Shown in pieces: positions 49,439-58,759 of a stretch of DNA of 64,000 nucleotides; position 1 is the first letter of the stretch, and every line of letters starts with the position of its first letter. Origin of the DNA: Ardenticatenaceae bacterium. Its GTDB lineage: Bacteria > Chloroflexota > Anaerolineae > Promineifilales > Promineifilaceae. The stretch spans positions 99,123 through 163,122 of the forward strand of contig JACKCC010000018.1 of assembly GCA_020634245.1 (NCBI GenBank). The letters run 5' to 3'. Both the position numbers and the translations under genes were made by a program. Under the pieces are notes generated by a model. It made no database searches, was not told where the DNA came from, and saw only the letters and a list, made by a program, of their open reading frames with translations.

Positions 49439-50386
49439 ATGCGACGATTACTGATTGGCATTTTACTTTTATTAAGCTGCGTGGGGAGCCGTCCCAACGC
49501 CCAGGCGCAAAGCGACCCCGTCAGCGAAGTCATCCAGCGCGTCAACGCCCTGCGCGCTGCCTATGGCGTGCCCCCCTACCAAATCGACAGCGCCCTCATG
49601 GCCGCCGCCCAGGCCCAGGCCAGTTGGAGCGCCGCCAACGACCACATCGGCCACGACGGCCCCGGCGGCAGCACGCCCAACGAACGAGCACAGGCCGCCG
49701 GTTACGGCAATGGCTATCGCTCCTACGCCACGGAAAATGCCGCCCACGGCACGGCCGTTTACAACACCCCCGAACGCGTCGTCACCATGTGGCAGGGGGA
49801 TGCGGTTCACCTCAACGCGCTGATTTCGGCCGATTACGAGCACATCGGCGTCGGTTACGCCGAAGCCAATGGCGAATCATGGTATGTGTTGATGGCCGGC
49901 TGGGTGGCCGACGGAGCGGCGTCCGGCCAACCTCAAGCGCCACAAACCGCAGCCGCGCCAGCCCCTTACATCCCGTTTAACGTTGCTGAACCAGATGAAA
50001 CCGGCGCGATTTATCACGAGGTGCAGCCGGGACAAACCGCCTGGACCATCGCCGCCTACTACGAGATGGACCTGGCGGCGCTGCTGGCCCAAAACAACCT
50101 GACGGAAGAATCATTTTTGCATCCCGGCGAACGGCTGCTCATCCGTCCCCCTGACGTGCCCACTAGCACGCCCACGCCGACTGTTTTGCCAACAGATTTG
50201 CCGCCAACGGCTACGGCCGTTCCCCCTGAACCAACCACTCAACCCACCATCCAACCAACAAACCAACCCACACCTACGCCAACACCACCCCCAGCCGAAC
50301 CCGCAAAATCCTCCTCCACCCTGATTATCGGCCTGGGACTCGTTCTGCTGGTCGTGTTCATCGCCATCATCAGCTTGCGCAAATAG
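49439..50386 (+). CDS. CAP/SCP-domain protein with LysM and C-terminal membrane anchor
   Basis: Exported cell-surface protein, 315 residues. Signal peptide MRRLLIGILLLLSC to AQAQ, then a CAP (SCP/PR1) domain at about 27-155 (EVIQRVNALRAAYGVPPY, DHIGHDGPGG, ATENAAHG, HLNALISADYEHIGVGYA), a LysM domain at about 190-235 (HEVQPGQTAWTIAAYYEMDLAALLAQNN, PGERLLI), a Thr/Pro-rich spacer and a final membrane helix STLIIGLGLVLLVVFIAIIS ending LRK. The LysM domain suggests binding to peptidoglycan or another polysaccharide. No ribosome-binding site stands out before ATG 49439. Confidence 0.9.
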   Translation: MRRLLIGILLLLSCVGSRPNAQAQSDPVSEVIQRVNALRAAYGVPPYQIDSALMAAAQAQASWSAANDHIGHDGPGGSTPNERAQAAGYGNGYRSYATENAAHGTAVYNTPERVVTMWQGDAVHLNALISADYEHIGVGYAEANGESWYVLMAGWVADGAASGQPQAPQTAAAPAPYIPFNVAEPDETGAIYHEVQPGQTAWTIAAYYEMDLAALLAQNNLTEESFLHPGERLLIRPPDVPTSTPTPTVLPTDLPPTATAVPPEPTTQPTIQPTNQPTPTPTPPPAEPAKSSSTLIIGLGLVLLVVFIAIISLRK

Positions 50387-50621
50387 GAAAAACAGATCTG
50401 GCTCTCCAGGAATATTTGAGTCAATCATGGCCTGAAAAGTGAATCGTGATGCTTAACCGGAGAGAAATCACGTTTCACACAGCACATCTGACCACACAAA
50501 TTTTTAGCAAACCATCAAGAATACGCCTCAGCCAGATAACAGGTATCTAACTTTTTTATCCAATAGCGTATAATAATCTAATCTTCGCCCAGCCTAAAAT
50601 AACTACGTTCAGGCTGGCCGC

Positions 50622-51620
50622 ATGTTTGATATGGCTATGTCTAAAAACCGAATCGTTGATTACACTGGGCAATCGCTGGGCAGTAATCATGGTAGATTGA
50701 CCACAAAACCGAAATACATCCGAACAAATCGCTTCCCCCAACAGCTTGGGGTCGTTACCTGCCTCATCCTGCTGGTTGGTTTATTGTTTTCCTGCGATCA
50801 ACCAAAGCCAGAAGTCTATACACCAATGCCAGCTCCAACGCTGGCTCCTTTTTTTCGCTCCCCCAACCAGACAGCTACGTCAACAGCTACACCTCAGGTT
50901 GACGAACCGCAAATCATTGCGGTGAACCCGGCCCCAAAAGAGGCTTACATGAGTGACGAATCCATTGATTTTGATTGGGACTATCCCATTCCGCTTACCT
51001 CTGACCAACAATTTTTAGTACAAATCAGTACAGAAGCGGGAAATCAAATTTGGGGCGCTGTAACTACACCGCTTACTGGCTCACACTACCGGCTTTCAGT
51101 AGATTTAATGGAATTGGCGTTAACCTCCGGCAATTATCAGTGGTTTGTTGTTTTAGAAACTATCTCAAGCGGTCAAGAATTATTGCGCAGCATACCAAGG
51201 CCATTTACGGTTCATATCATTGATATCGCAGCAACGCCGGCACTGACTGTAACTTTGACACTCGTACCCAATATGACATCGGTCCCATCTATCGAGACCT
51301 CATTGACTCCAATTGCCGTCTGCACACCCTCCCCTCCGGCAGATTGGAAGATTTACACTGTCCAAGAAAACGATTTTTTGTTCAACCTGGCAATTACCAC
51401 CGGTACAACAGTCGAAAGAATCCAAGCGGTTAATTGTTTGGCACAACCGGGCCTTGGCGTCGGTCAGCGCCTTTGGCTGCCCATCTTGCCCCCCACACTC
51501 ACGCCAACATCTACATTAACCCCGGCTGCTCCACCAACGGCAGCACCATCAGATAGTGGCGGCGGTGGCTCAAAACCCAAAACCCCTACGCCCCCACCCC
51601 TACCCACGCCTACTACTTAA
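50622..51620 (+). CDS. LysM-domain lipoprotein
   Basis: Envelope protein, 332 residues. A hydrophobic helix with lipobox LLVGLLFSC ends at about residue 59; the preceding 40 residues are hydrophilic and long for a signal, so a start further in (for example ATG 50637) is possible. The middle (residues about 90-200) is a beta-sandwich-like domain with AYMSDESIDFDWDYP and VQISTEAGNQIWGAV. A LysM domain follows (WKIYTVQENDFLFNLAITTGTTVERIQAVN to GQRLWLP), then a Thr/Pro-rich tail. Ligand unknown; it resembles other LysM proteins of this locus in style. Confidence 0.8.
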   Translation: MFDMAMSKNRIVDYTGQSLGSNHGRLTTKPKYIRTNRFPQQLGVVTCLILLVGLLFSCDQPKPEVYTPMPAPTLAPFFRSPNQTATSTATPQVDEPQIIAVNPAPKEAYMSDESIDFDWDYPIPLTSDQQFLVQISTEAGNQIWGAVTTPLTGSHYRLSVDLMELALTSGNYQWFVVLETISSGQELLRSIPRPFTVHIIDIAATPALTVTLTLVPNMTSVPSIETSLTPIAVCTPSPPADWKIYTVQENDFLFNLAITTGTTVERIQAVNCLAQPGLGVGQRLWLPILPPTLTPTSTLTPAAPPTAAPSDSGGGGSKPKTPTPPPLPTPTT

Positions 51621-51694
51621 CCTGAATCGATCCGTTAATCATGCCTATCATAAACGCCTGCTCATTTGCCCAAGGACGCCTATAATTCCGGTCA

Positions 51695-54600
51695 ATGAGT
51701 AACCTCGATCCGGCCAGCTTCACCCACTTGCGGGTTCATTCGCACGGCTCCCTGCTGCGCAGTACCGCGTCTGTTGATGATTTGGTGCAGCGCGCTGCTG
51801 CCGCAGGGATGAAGGCATTAGCCTTGACTGACAGCCAGTCGCTGTACAGTGCTGTCCAATTCGAACAGGTTTGCCGGACAGCGGGATTGCAATCTATTGT
51901 GGGAATGACAGTGAGGCTGGCGGTGGATGGGAACGGCCGTTCCCCCCACCAACTCATCCTTTTAGCCACCGGACCGGCCGGTTACCAGTCCCTCTGCCGC
52001 CTTTCGGCTTGTCTGCAAGCTCACCCCGACCGGGAAAACCGCCTGCAAACCGGCCTGAGCTGGGACGACCTCAGAGCAAATCATGACGGCCTGATTTGCA
52101 TCGAAGCCGGATTGTCCGGCTGGCTAGCCCATTACTGGCAGACTGGACAGCGCCAGGAGGCGACCCATTTTGCCGGGCGGCTGGCGGCCATCTTCACCGA
52201 CCGCTGTTATTTGGGGCTGGAATTGCACCACCGCGAAGACAAGGCGCTGGCCCGTGACCTCATCCAATTGGGCGGCCGGTTCGGCATTCAGCCAGTCGTG
52301 GCTCAACCAATCACTCATTTGGAGCCGGAAGACGCCGATTTGCTGCCCCTGCTGGCGGCCATCGAACGTAACGGCCGTATAGAAGACATTCAAGATGAAA
52401 TCCCCCCCGGTCACTGGCTCAGCCCGGCCGAAATCGAAGAGCGGTTTGCCGATTTCCCCGAAGCGATTGCCAATGTAACCACCATTATCAAACAATGCCA
52501 GCCAGCTTTGCCGAACGGCCGTACCATCTGGCCTGCCCTCGATTTACCGGCGGGTCAAACCGTTGAAGAAACATTGGCAGCACAAACACGAACCGCGTTG
52601 GCAAAACGTAAACCGTATTCCGTATCGGATAACGGATTACAGATTACGGATTACGAATCACGTCTGGAAAAAGAACTCGCCGCCATCACCTCCCAAAGCT
52701 TTGCGCCACTATTTCTGCTGGTGGCCGACATCGTGCGCTTTGCCCGGCAGGAGGACGTGCCGGTGAGCACACGGGGCAGCGTGGCTAACTCACTGGTCGC
52801 CTACCTACTGGGCATCACTACCGTCGATCCCGTTGAGCAAGGATTGCTGTTTGAGCGTTTCCTCAATCCGGCGCGGGCCAATCTGCCCGACATTGACCTC
52901 GATTTTTGCAGCCGCCGCCGTGACGAAGTCCTGGCCTACGTGCGCCGCCGCTACGGTGAAGACCGGGTGGCAATGGTGGGCACGATGAACACCTTGCAGC
53001 CCAAATCGGCCATCCGTGAGACGGCCAAAGCGTACGGCCTGCCGGAAAAGCGTATCAAGCAGTTGACGGCGCTGGCCCCGCGCCGCTGGCATCCCGATCC
53101 GCGCCGCCGCGAACTGGCAGACGCCGAGGAAATCATTGCCGGGCTTGAGGATGAAACGGACCAAACAATCATGCGGCAGGCATTCCGATTGGTCGGCCAG
53201 CCAGATCATTTGAGCCTGCATCCCGGCGGTATCATCATCACGCCCGGGCCGCTGACCAATTTTGTGCCGGTGCAGTGGGCCGCCAAAGGCTTTTTAACGA
53301 CGCAGTACGATTACCGTGATGTGGAGATGATTGGGTTGCCCAAGATCGATTTGCTGGGGATTCGGGCGCTTACGGTGTTAGCGGACACGGCCGTTGCTAT
53401 CCGCACTCATCACAATCCCAACTTCCGCCTGGCCGACATTCCGCTGGACGACCCGGACACCGGCGATTTGCTGGCTCGCGGCGAGACCATCGGCGTCTTC
53501 CAATGCGAATCCAGCGGCGCACAGCGCACCTTGCGCCAGCTTAGAGCGCGGACTGTCCGCGATTTGGCCGTGGCCAACGCCTTCTTCAAACCCGGCCCGG
53601 CCACCGGCGGCATGGCCCAATCCTTCGTCCGCCGCTACCGGGGCGAAGAGAAAGTTAGCTATCTGCATCCCTCGCTAGAACCGATTTTGGCACCGACGCA
53701 GGGCGTCCTGCTCTTCCAGGAGCAGGTGCTGCGCATCGCCGTAGAGATCGCCGGGCTGAGTTGGGCGCAGGCCGACCATTTGCGGCGCGGCATGAGCAAG
53801 TTCCGGGCCAAAGAGATGGCAGCGATGCGGCTGGCTTTTGTCATGGGCTGCCAGGCTTCGACAGGCTCAGCCACCGAAACTCCGCCGACTGAGCCTGTCG
53901 AAGTCGCGCCATTCACACCGCAGCAGGCGGAGACCTTGTGGGAACAGGTGCTGGCCTTTGCCGGATACGGCTTCAATCAAGGGCACGCCACCGCTTACGC
54001 CGACGTCAGCTACCGCTCGGCCTATCTCAAAACCCATTACCCGGCCGAATTTTTACGGGCGCGGCTGATGGATCACGGCGGCTTTCACCATCCGGCTGTT
54101 TACATCGCCGAGGCGCGGCGGCTGGGGTTTGCCGTGCGGCCGCCGCATGTGAATTTTAGTGAGCGGAAAGTGACTCTCGCTTGGGAACAAGGGCAAAAGC
54201 AAGGGAGCAAGGGAGCAGGGGAGCAGAGGAGACCTGTTTTGTGGTTGGGGTTGGGGCAAATAAGGCAATTACGGCGGCAGTCAGTGAAGGAGATTGTGGC
54301 CGCACGGCCGTTTACCAACCTGCGCGATTTGTTAACTCGTGTGCCGCTGCAAACCAAGGAAATCAACCACCTGATCCAGTGCGGGGCACTGGATGAGCTG
54401 GGCGAGAGTCGGGCGGCACTGCTGGCCGAAGCGGAATCCATTGGCCGGGCGGAAAGTGCGCGGCAGTTAGCGTTTGATTTTGGGGAGGTAACGGCCGTTC
54501 CTCCCGAAGCCGCCGCCCAACGATTTGAATGGGAAAAATACATCCTCGGTATGCCCATCTCGGTCACACCGCTGGAGCTTGCCCCGCAATCAACCGGTTT

Positions 54601-54820
54601 GCCCATTCGTGACCTACCGCAAACACGGGGCAAACGGGTAACGGTGGCCGGCTACCGTCTGCCCGGCTGGACCGGCGGCAAGGGCTGGTTCCTATGTGAT
54701 GGCGACAGTTTTATCATCGCCCAGAGCAAGGAGAAGCCGCGGCCGTGGGAAGAAGTGGTGGTGATGAACGGCCGTTACCGTCAAGACGAATGGGGCGGCG
54801 GCTGGTTCCAGATTGAGTAA
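51695..54820 (+). CDS. DNA polymerase III alpha-type polymerase (DnaE2/ImuC-like)
   Basis: C-family DNA polymerase of 1041 residues. The N-terminal PHP domain begins HLRVHSHGSLLRSTASVDD. The palm carries PDIDLDFCSRRRDEVLAYVRRRYG (two catalytic Asp) and YDYRDVEMIGLPKIDLLGIR (third Asp). FFKPGPATGGMAQSFVRRYRG, GVLLFQEQVLRIAVEIAGLSW and GYGFNQGHATAYADVSYRSAYLKTHYPAEFL are typical of the thumb and fingers; the C-terminal OB fold ends GGWFQIE. The shorter length and missing tau-binding tail fit the error-prone DnaE2 class, though no imuA/imuB is near. Three in-frame repeat-like segments interrupt the protein (separate entries). Confidence 0.92.
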   Translation: MSNLDPASFTHLRVHSHGSLLRSTASVDDLVQRAAAAGMKALALTDSQSLYSAVQFEQVCRTAGLQSIVGMTVRLAVDGNGRSPHQLILLATGPAGYQSLCRLSACLQAHPDRENRLQTGLSWDDLRANHDGLICIEAGLSGWLAHYWQTGQRQEATHFAGRLAAIFTDRCYLGLELHHREDKALARDLIQLGGRFGIQPVVAQPITHLEPEDADLLPLLAAIERNGRIEDIQDEIPPGHWLSPAEIEERFADFPEAIANVTTIIKQCQPALPNGRTIWPALDLPAGQTVEETLAAQTRTALAKRKPYSVSDNGLQITDYESRLEKELAAITSQSFAPLFLLVADIVRFARQEDVPVSTRGSVANSLVAYLLGITTVDPVEQGLLFERFLNPARANLPDIDLDFCSRRRDEVLAYVRRRYGEDRVAMVGTMNTLQPKSAIRETAKAYGLPEKRIKQLTALAPRRWHPDPRRRELADAEEIIAGLEDETDQTIMRQAFRLVGQPDHLSLHPGGIIITPGPLTNFVPVQWAAKGFLTTQYDYRDVEMIGLPKIDLLGIRALTVLADTAVAIRTHHNPNFRLADIPLDDPDTGDLLARGETIGVFQCESSGAQRTLRQLRARTVRDLAVANAFFKPGPATGGMAQSFVRRYRGEEKVSYLHPSLEPILAPTQGVLLFQEQVLRIAVEIAGLSWAQADHLRRGMSKFRAKEMAAMRLAFVMGCQASTGSATETPPTEPVEVAPFTPQQAETLWEQVLAFAGYGFNQGHATAYADVSYRSAYLKTHYPAEFLRARLMDHGGFHHPAVYIAEARRLGFAVRPPHVNFSERKVTLAWEQGQKQGSKGAGEQRRPVLWLGLGQIRQLRRQSVKEIVAARPFTNLRDLLTRVPLQTKEINHLIQCGALDELGESRAALLAEAESIGRAESARQLAFDFGEVTAVPPEAAAQRFEWEKYILGMPISVTPLELAPQSTGLPIRDLPQTRGKRVTVAGYRLPGWTGGKGWFLCDGDSFIIAQSKEKPRPWEEVVVMNGRYRQDEWGGGWFQIE
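52605..52663 (+). repeat. GGATTACGG-type repeat in frame within the polymerase gene
   Basis: CCGTATTCCG (52613-52622) pairs 8 of 10 with 52626-52635, followed by CAGATTACGGATTACG. It encodes KPYSVSDNGLQITDYES without breaking the reading frame and is of the same type as the intergenic repeats at 28752, 62415 and 63463. Confidence 0.75.
53856..53903 (+). repeat. CTTCGACAGGCTCAG hairpin in frame within the polymerase gene
   Basis: Perfect 15-bp arms, CTTCGACAGGCTCAG (53856-53870) and its complement (53889-53903), with an 18-base loop. It is a well-known dispersed bacterial repeat type and is translated as STGSATETPPTEPVEV. Confidence 0.85.
54182..54232 (+). repeat. purine-rich GAGCAAGG tract in frame within the polymerase gene
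   Basis: Near-tandem units of AAGGGAGC and GGGGAGC on one strand encode EQGQKQGSKGAGEQRR, a hydrophilic insert between VTLAW and PVLWLGLGQ. Confidence 0.7.
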
Positions 54821-54839
54821 ATCAGAAAGTCGTTATGGG

Positions 54840-55250
54840 TTAAAAGTCACCGCTGCTCTCCAACGGCACAACATGAAAATCTGATGCTGCCAGATACCAA
54901 TCGGCTGCCCCCTTGCGGTAAACAGCGATGGACTGCAGCCGGGCTTCAAACGGCTCATCGTCTCCTATCATCCCTTTAATTCGGGCCACGTAAGGTGTCA
55001 CGCACACATCACCCCAAAAACGGTACTCAATCTCGATCATTTCATAATCATGCAGCCGAAATTTTTGCGAAATGTCATTGGCCGCCGCTAACAGCGCCTC
55101 CCGCCCCTTGATGATGGCCGGCGATTGGTAGGCAAACCCACACCAATCCGACGTATGGGTTTGCTGAAATGTACCCCAATCCTGATCAATATAGGCTCGG
55201 AGTGTAATGTCAATCTGGTGCCTGATGTCGTCTTTATCACGTTCCCACAT
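54840..55250 (-). CDS. SnoaL-like (NTF2 fold) protein
   Basis: A 136-residue protein of the SnoaL/DUF4440 type: N-terminal helix RHQIDITLRAYIDQDWGTFQQTHTSDW, then IIKGREALLAAANDISQKF, then a curved sheet (YEMIEIEYRFWGDVCVTPYVARIKG) and a final strand DWYLAASDFHVVPLE. These folds form a pocket used by enzymes or as a binding module; no catalytic residues can be assigned. ATG 55250 has GGAGAATT upstream and is preferred to 55265. Convergent with the polymerase gene, divergent from the BTAD regulator. Confidence 0.85.
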   Translation of the reverse strand: MWERDKDDIRHQIDITLRAYIDQDWGTFQQTHTSDWCGFAYQSPAIIKGREALLAAANDISQKFRLHDYEMIEIEYRFWGDVCVTPYVARIKGMIGDDEPFEARLQSIAVYRKGAADWYLAASDFHVVPLESSGDF

Positions 55251-55430
55251 CGGAATTCTCCACAACTACCTGGTTTGACACGACCGTATCTCCACATTCC
55301 TTGTAGGGGTCACCCTTGTGTTCGCCCATAAAAAAGCAGACCAATTTGTCAAACTCACTGTAATTAGCTTAAATTTAGCGCATCAAAGAAACGTTATTGG
55401 AGCGTCAAAAAGGCTGAAAGACGGCAAAAA

Positions 55431-58400
55431 ATGATTGAAATTCGGTTATTGGGCATCCCCCACATCAACCTGGGCCAACAAGAACTCTACTTACCCTACC
55501 AAAAAACAACCGCTCTGCTGGCCTATCTGGCCGTCTCCGGCAAAGCTCACAACCGGCGCAAATTGGCCGCGCTGCTGTGGGGTGATGTCAATGACAATCG
55601 GGCACAAAACAGCCTGCGTAACGCCCTCTTCGTCATCCGCCGCGAAACAGCACCGGTGGAACTGCTGCACACCGAACGCGATCTGGTCTCGCTGGCCCGT
55701 TTTGACGATGAAACGAATAGTCTGTGGTTGGACACGGCCGTATTCCAAACCACCATCCAGCAAAAAGCAGCCATCCCCGACTTGCAAGAAGCCCTCAATC
55801 TGTGGCAAGGTACATTTCTGGAAGGGCTAAACGTAGACGGCGCACCCGAATTTGAGCATTGGCTAACCACCACCCGCGCCCAGTTCCACCGACTTTATCA
55901 AGATGGCTGGCTGGCGCTCAGCCACGCCCTGGCGGCCAGCGGCCAATTAAGCGAAGCTATCGAAGCAGCCCAACATCTGCTCATCTTGGATCCCCTGCGC
56001 GAAACTTCCCACCGTCAATTGATGCGCCTATATCTCAAACAGGGCAATCGCAGCGCCGCCTTGCAGCAGTATGAGCAGTGCCGCGCCCTTCTGGCCGAAG
56101 AGCTGGGCATCATCCCCGACACGCGCACCCAGGCGCTTCATACCCAGGCCCTGGCCGAAGAAACGCCGCGCCATCTGACCGGTGAGGTAACGGCCGTTTC
56201 CCCCCACGCCCCCTTCATCCCCTTCGTTGGCCGCCGCCACGAATTAATCGAACTGGAACAGCATTGGCATACAGTCCGCCAAAACCAAAACGGCCGTCTC
56301 GTCCTCATCACTGGCGAAGCCGGCATGGGCAAGACGCGATTGGCTCAAGAGTGGACCAGCCGCATCCGCCACGCCTATATTTTGCACGGCCGTTGCTTTG
56401 CCGCCGAGCACAACGTCCCCTATCATCCCTGGATCGACATTTTGCGCGCCTCCCTCACCCAAATCGACTGGGAGCAGCTCAATCTGCCTGATTTATGGCT
56501 GGCCGAACTGGCCCGGCTGCTGCCCGAACTGCGCGTTCAACGGCCCGATTTACTTATCCCGGCCACCCCCGATCCGCGCCTGATTCGCGGCCGGCTGGCC
56601 GAAGCCATCCGGCAGTGGCTACTAGCCATCAGCCGCCAGCGCCCCATCTGCCTCTTCTTCGATGATTTGCAATGGATTGACCGGGCCAGTATGGCGTTGC
56701 TGGAATACGTTTTGCGACAAAGCGCCGGACTGTCCCTGCTCATTCTGGGCGTCCAACGTGAGGCCGAAGCCGAAGCCGACTGGCAGCAAATGCAACGGCT
56801 GCTGGCCCGCGAAAAACTATCCTATCGCCTGGAGCTATACCGTTTTGGCTTTCCCGATGTAGCCCAAATGGCGCAAAACATTGGCTTTCAATCAACCAAT
56901 CCCGATGTGTTTCTCAAACGCCTGTTCCGCGAAACAGAAGGCAATCCACTGTTCATCCTGGAAATTTGCCGCACGTTGCAGCAGTTGGAAAACGAACTGG
57001 CCGGTGAATGGCCCATTCCGTCTACGATTCAAGGAGTCATCCGCTCCCGGCTGGAACGTGTGTCACCAGAGACACACCGCCTGCTGGCTGTGGCCGCCGT
57101 CATCGGCCGTTTGTTTGATTATGATACGCTGCAAGCGGTCACCGGGCAGCCATCCGGCACCATTTGGACGGCATTGGAGGAAGGGTTGGCGGCTGATTTG
57201 GTGCAGGAAAAAAGCGGGCAGTATGATTTCACCCACGACAAAATTCGGGCTGTCCTGGCCGCCGATTTGGGGGAACCGCGCCGTAGACATCTACACGGCC
57301 GTATCGCCACCGCTTTAGAAACGCATCATGCCGGTAACTTGACCCCCATCTTTGGCCTGCTGGCCCACCATTACGCCGCTGCCGGTCAGCTCGAGCGCGC
57401 CCGCACCTACACGCTGCAAACCGCCCGCCGCGCCGCCGAACTGTACGCCGACGAGGACGCTCTCACCGAATATGCGCGGGTCTTGCAATGGAGCGAAATG
57501 GAAGGACTGGCCGATGATTTGCCGGCCGAAATGGCCGTTGATGTCATCCCATTTTACGCACCAGGCAGCAGTCCGCGGGACACGGTGGGTGTTTCCACGC
57601 TGGTTTACACGCAGCGCGGCCTCATTTTCCAATGCACCGGACGCTATGCCCAGGCAGAACAATCATTCCAACAGGCTTTGGATCGGGCTAGAATGCGGGC
57701 AAGGGTGGATGAGGAAACGGCCGTACACAACTACCTCAGCTTCCTCAATTATTTGCAATGCCATTACGCAGGCGTCGCCGAACACGCTCGGCTGGCTGTC
57801 GAATTGGCTCGTCAAATCGGCCACCGCCAACTGCTGGCCACTGGCCTGAAAAATCAAGGCATCGTTGCCTATCAGGCCGGTGAGTACGCTCGCGCGCTAG
57901 AACTGTACAACGAAGCGTTGGCTATTTACGAGACCATCGGCGACCGAATGGGAATGGGTGCCTGCCACAACAACATCGGCTACGTCCAGGATGCGCAAGG
58001 GGGATATGCAGCGGCCGTAACTTCCTACAAAGAAGCCCTGGGCTTGCGCCGCGAATTAGGTCAAATCGAGGGCCAAGCCATCCATCTGGCCAACATCGGC
58101 CGCGTTTATGGCCATCAAGGCAATGTGGAACAGGCCACCTATTATCTAAACCAGGCCTACCAACTGGGCCAGGAAATCAACGCCACCTGGGTGCTGACCA
58201 AAGCCCACCGCACGCTGGCCCTGGTCGCCATCCTCTCCTCAGATTGGGAAACCGCCCTAAACCATGCCCAAACCGCGCTGGCGCTGGCCGACGACCTGGG
58301 TAACAAAGAAGATCAAGGCGATGTTCTGCCTTTGTTGGGCGATATTGCCGCTCATTGGCCGGCCAGCAATTTAGGCGATCCCACTGGCTATTTTGAACGG

Positions 58401-58514
58401 GGCATCGCCTTGCTAGAAGAAGTAGGCGAACAATCAGAACTAATTCGAGCCAGGGAACGGTATGCCCAATGGCTGGAAAGTAGTGCCAGGCACGGGGCAG
58501 AACAGCTGGTTTGA
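55431..58514 (+). CDS. BTAD-ATPase-TPR transcription regulator (AfsR/SARP-like)
   Basis: Large signal-integrating regulator, 1027 residues. Residues 1-95 form an OmpR-like winged helix (NRRKLAALLWGDVNDNRAQNSLRNALFVIRR), 100-245 the bacterial transcriptional activation domain (FLEGLNVDGAPEFEHWL, LDPLRETSHRQLMRLY), 265-600 an AAA/STAND ATPase with Walker A GEAGMGKT (295-302) and Walker B ICLFFDDLQWIDRAS, and the C-terminal 400 residues are TPR repeats (KNQGIVAYQAGEYARALELYNEALAIY, AGGYAAAV-like repeats). ATG 55431 starts MIEIRLLGIPHINLG. It lies before the Opp-type operon and is a candidate regulator of it. The last codons overlap a hairpin repeat. Confidence 0.93.
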   Translation: MIEIRLLGIPHINLGQQELYLPYQKTTALLAYLAVSGKAHNRRKLAALLWGDVNDNRAQNSLRNALFVIRRETAPVELLHTERDLVSLARFDDETNSLWLDTAVFQTTIQQKAAIPDLQEALNLWQGTFLEGLNVDGAPEFEHWLTTTRAQFHRLYQDGWLALSHALAASGQLSEAIEAAQHLLILDPLRETSHRQLMRLYLKQGNRSAALQQYEQCRALLAEELGIIPDTRTQALHTQALAEETPRHLTGEVTAVSPHAPFIPFVGRRHELIELEQHWHTVRQNQNGRLVLITGEAGMGKTRLAQEWTSRIRHAYILHGRCFAAEHNVPYHPWIDILRASLTQIDWEQLNLPDLWLAELARLLPELRVQRPDLLIPATPDPRLIRGRLAEAIRQWLLAISRQRPICLFFDDLQWIDRASMALLEYVLRQSAGLSLLILGVQREAEAEADWQQMQRLLAREKLSYRLELYRFGFPDVAQMAQNIGFQSTNPDVFLKRLFRETEGNPLFILEICRTLQQLENELAGEWPIPSTIQGVIRSRLERVSPETHRLLAVAAVIGRLFDYDTLQAVTGQPSGTIWTALEEGLAADLVQEKSGQYDFTHDKIRAVLAADLGEPRRRHLHGRIATALETHHAGNLTPIFGLLAHHYAAAGQLERARTYTLQTARRAAELYADEDALTEYARVLQWSEMEGLADDLPAEMAVDVIPFYAPGSSPRDTVGVSTLVYTQRGLIFQCTGRYAQAEQSFQQALDRARMRARVDEETAVHNYLSFLNYLQCHYAGVAEHARLAVELARQIGHRQLLATGLKNQGIVAYQAGEYARALELYNEALAIYETIGDRMGMGACHNNIGYVQDAQGGYAAAVTSYKEALGLRRELGQIEGQAIHLANIGRVYGHQGNVEQATYYLNQAYQLGQEINATWVLTKAHRTLALVAILSSDWETALNHAQTALALADDLGNKEDQGDVLPLLGDIAAHWPASNLGDPTGYFERGIALLEEVGEQSELIRARERYAQWLESSARHGAEQLV

Positions 58515-58540
58515 ATAAAGCCTGACACCCCGTGCCTGGC
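58485..58540. repeat. AGTGCCAGGCACGGGGC inverted repeat, copy 2
   Basis: GCCAGGCACGGGG (58485-58497) and its complement (58528-58540) frame the end of the BTAD gene, whose last residues (SARHGAEQLV) and stop are encoded by the repeat. Confidence 0.85.
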
Positions 58541-58645
58541 TGCCAAAACCATTTGATGCTTCTTTGACGCACTCTTGACGCCGCCAGATTACCATAAACC
58601 ATAATATCTGTTTGTTGACTGCGTAATGGTCAGGATGTGGTCAAC

Positions 58646-58710
58646 AAACCTGACAGGTCTTTGTGATGCGTTTTCACAAGCATCATGCTTTGTAGAGACC
58701 TGTCAGGTTT
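58646..58710. repeat. ACCTGACAGGT hairpin before the binding-protein gene
   Basis: Perfect 15-bp arms AAACCTGACAGGTCT (58646-58660) and 58696-58710, 35-base loop. It lies 50 bp before the substrate-binding protein start. Confidence 0.85.
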
Positions 58711-58759
58711 TTAACAGCAACCTTTCTGATTTTCCTGACTGCTACTGAGGAGGTAGAAA

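Noticed and set aside
50239..50428. Gly-rich minus-strand frames
   Set aside because: Reverse reading of the Thr/Pro-rich spacer of the CAP-LysM protein.
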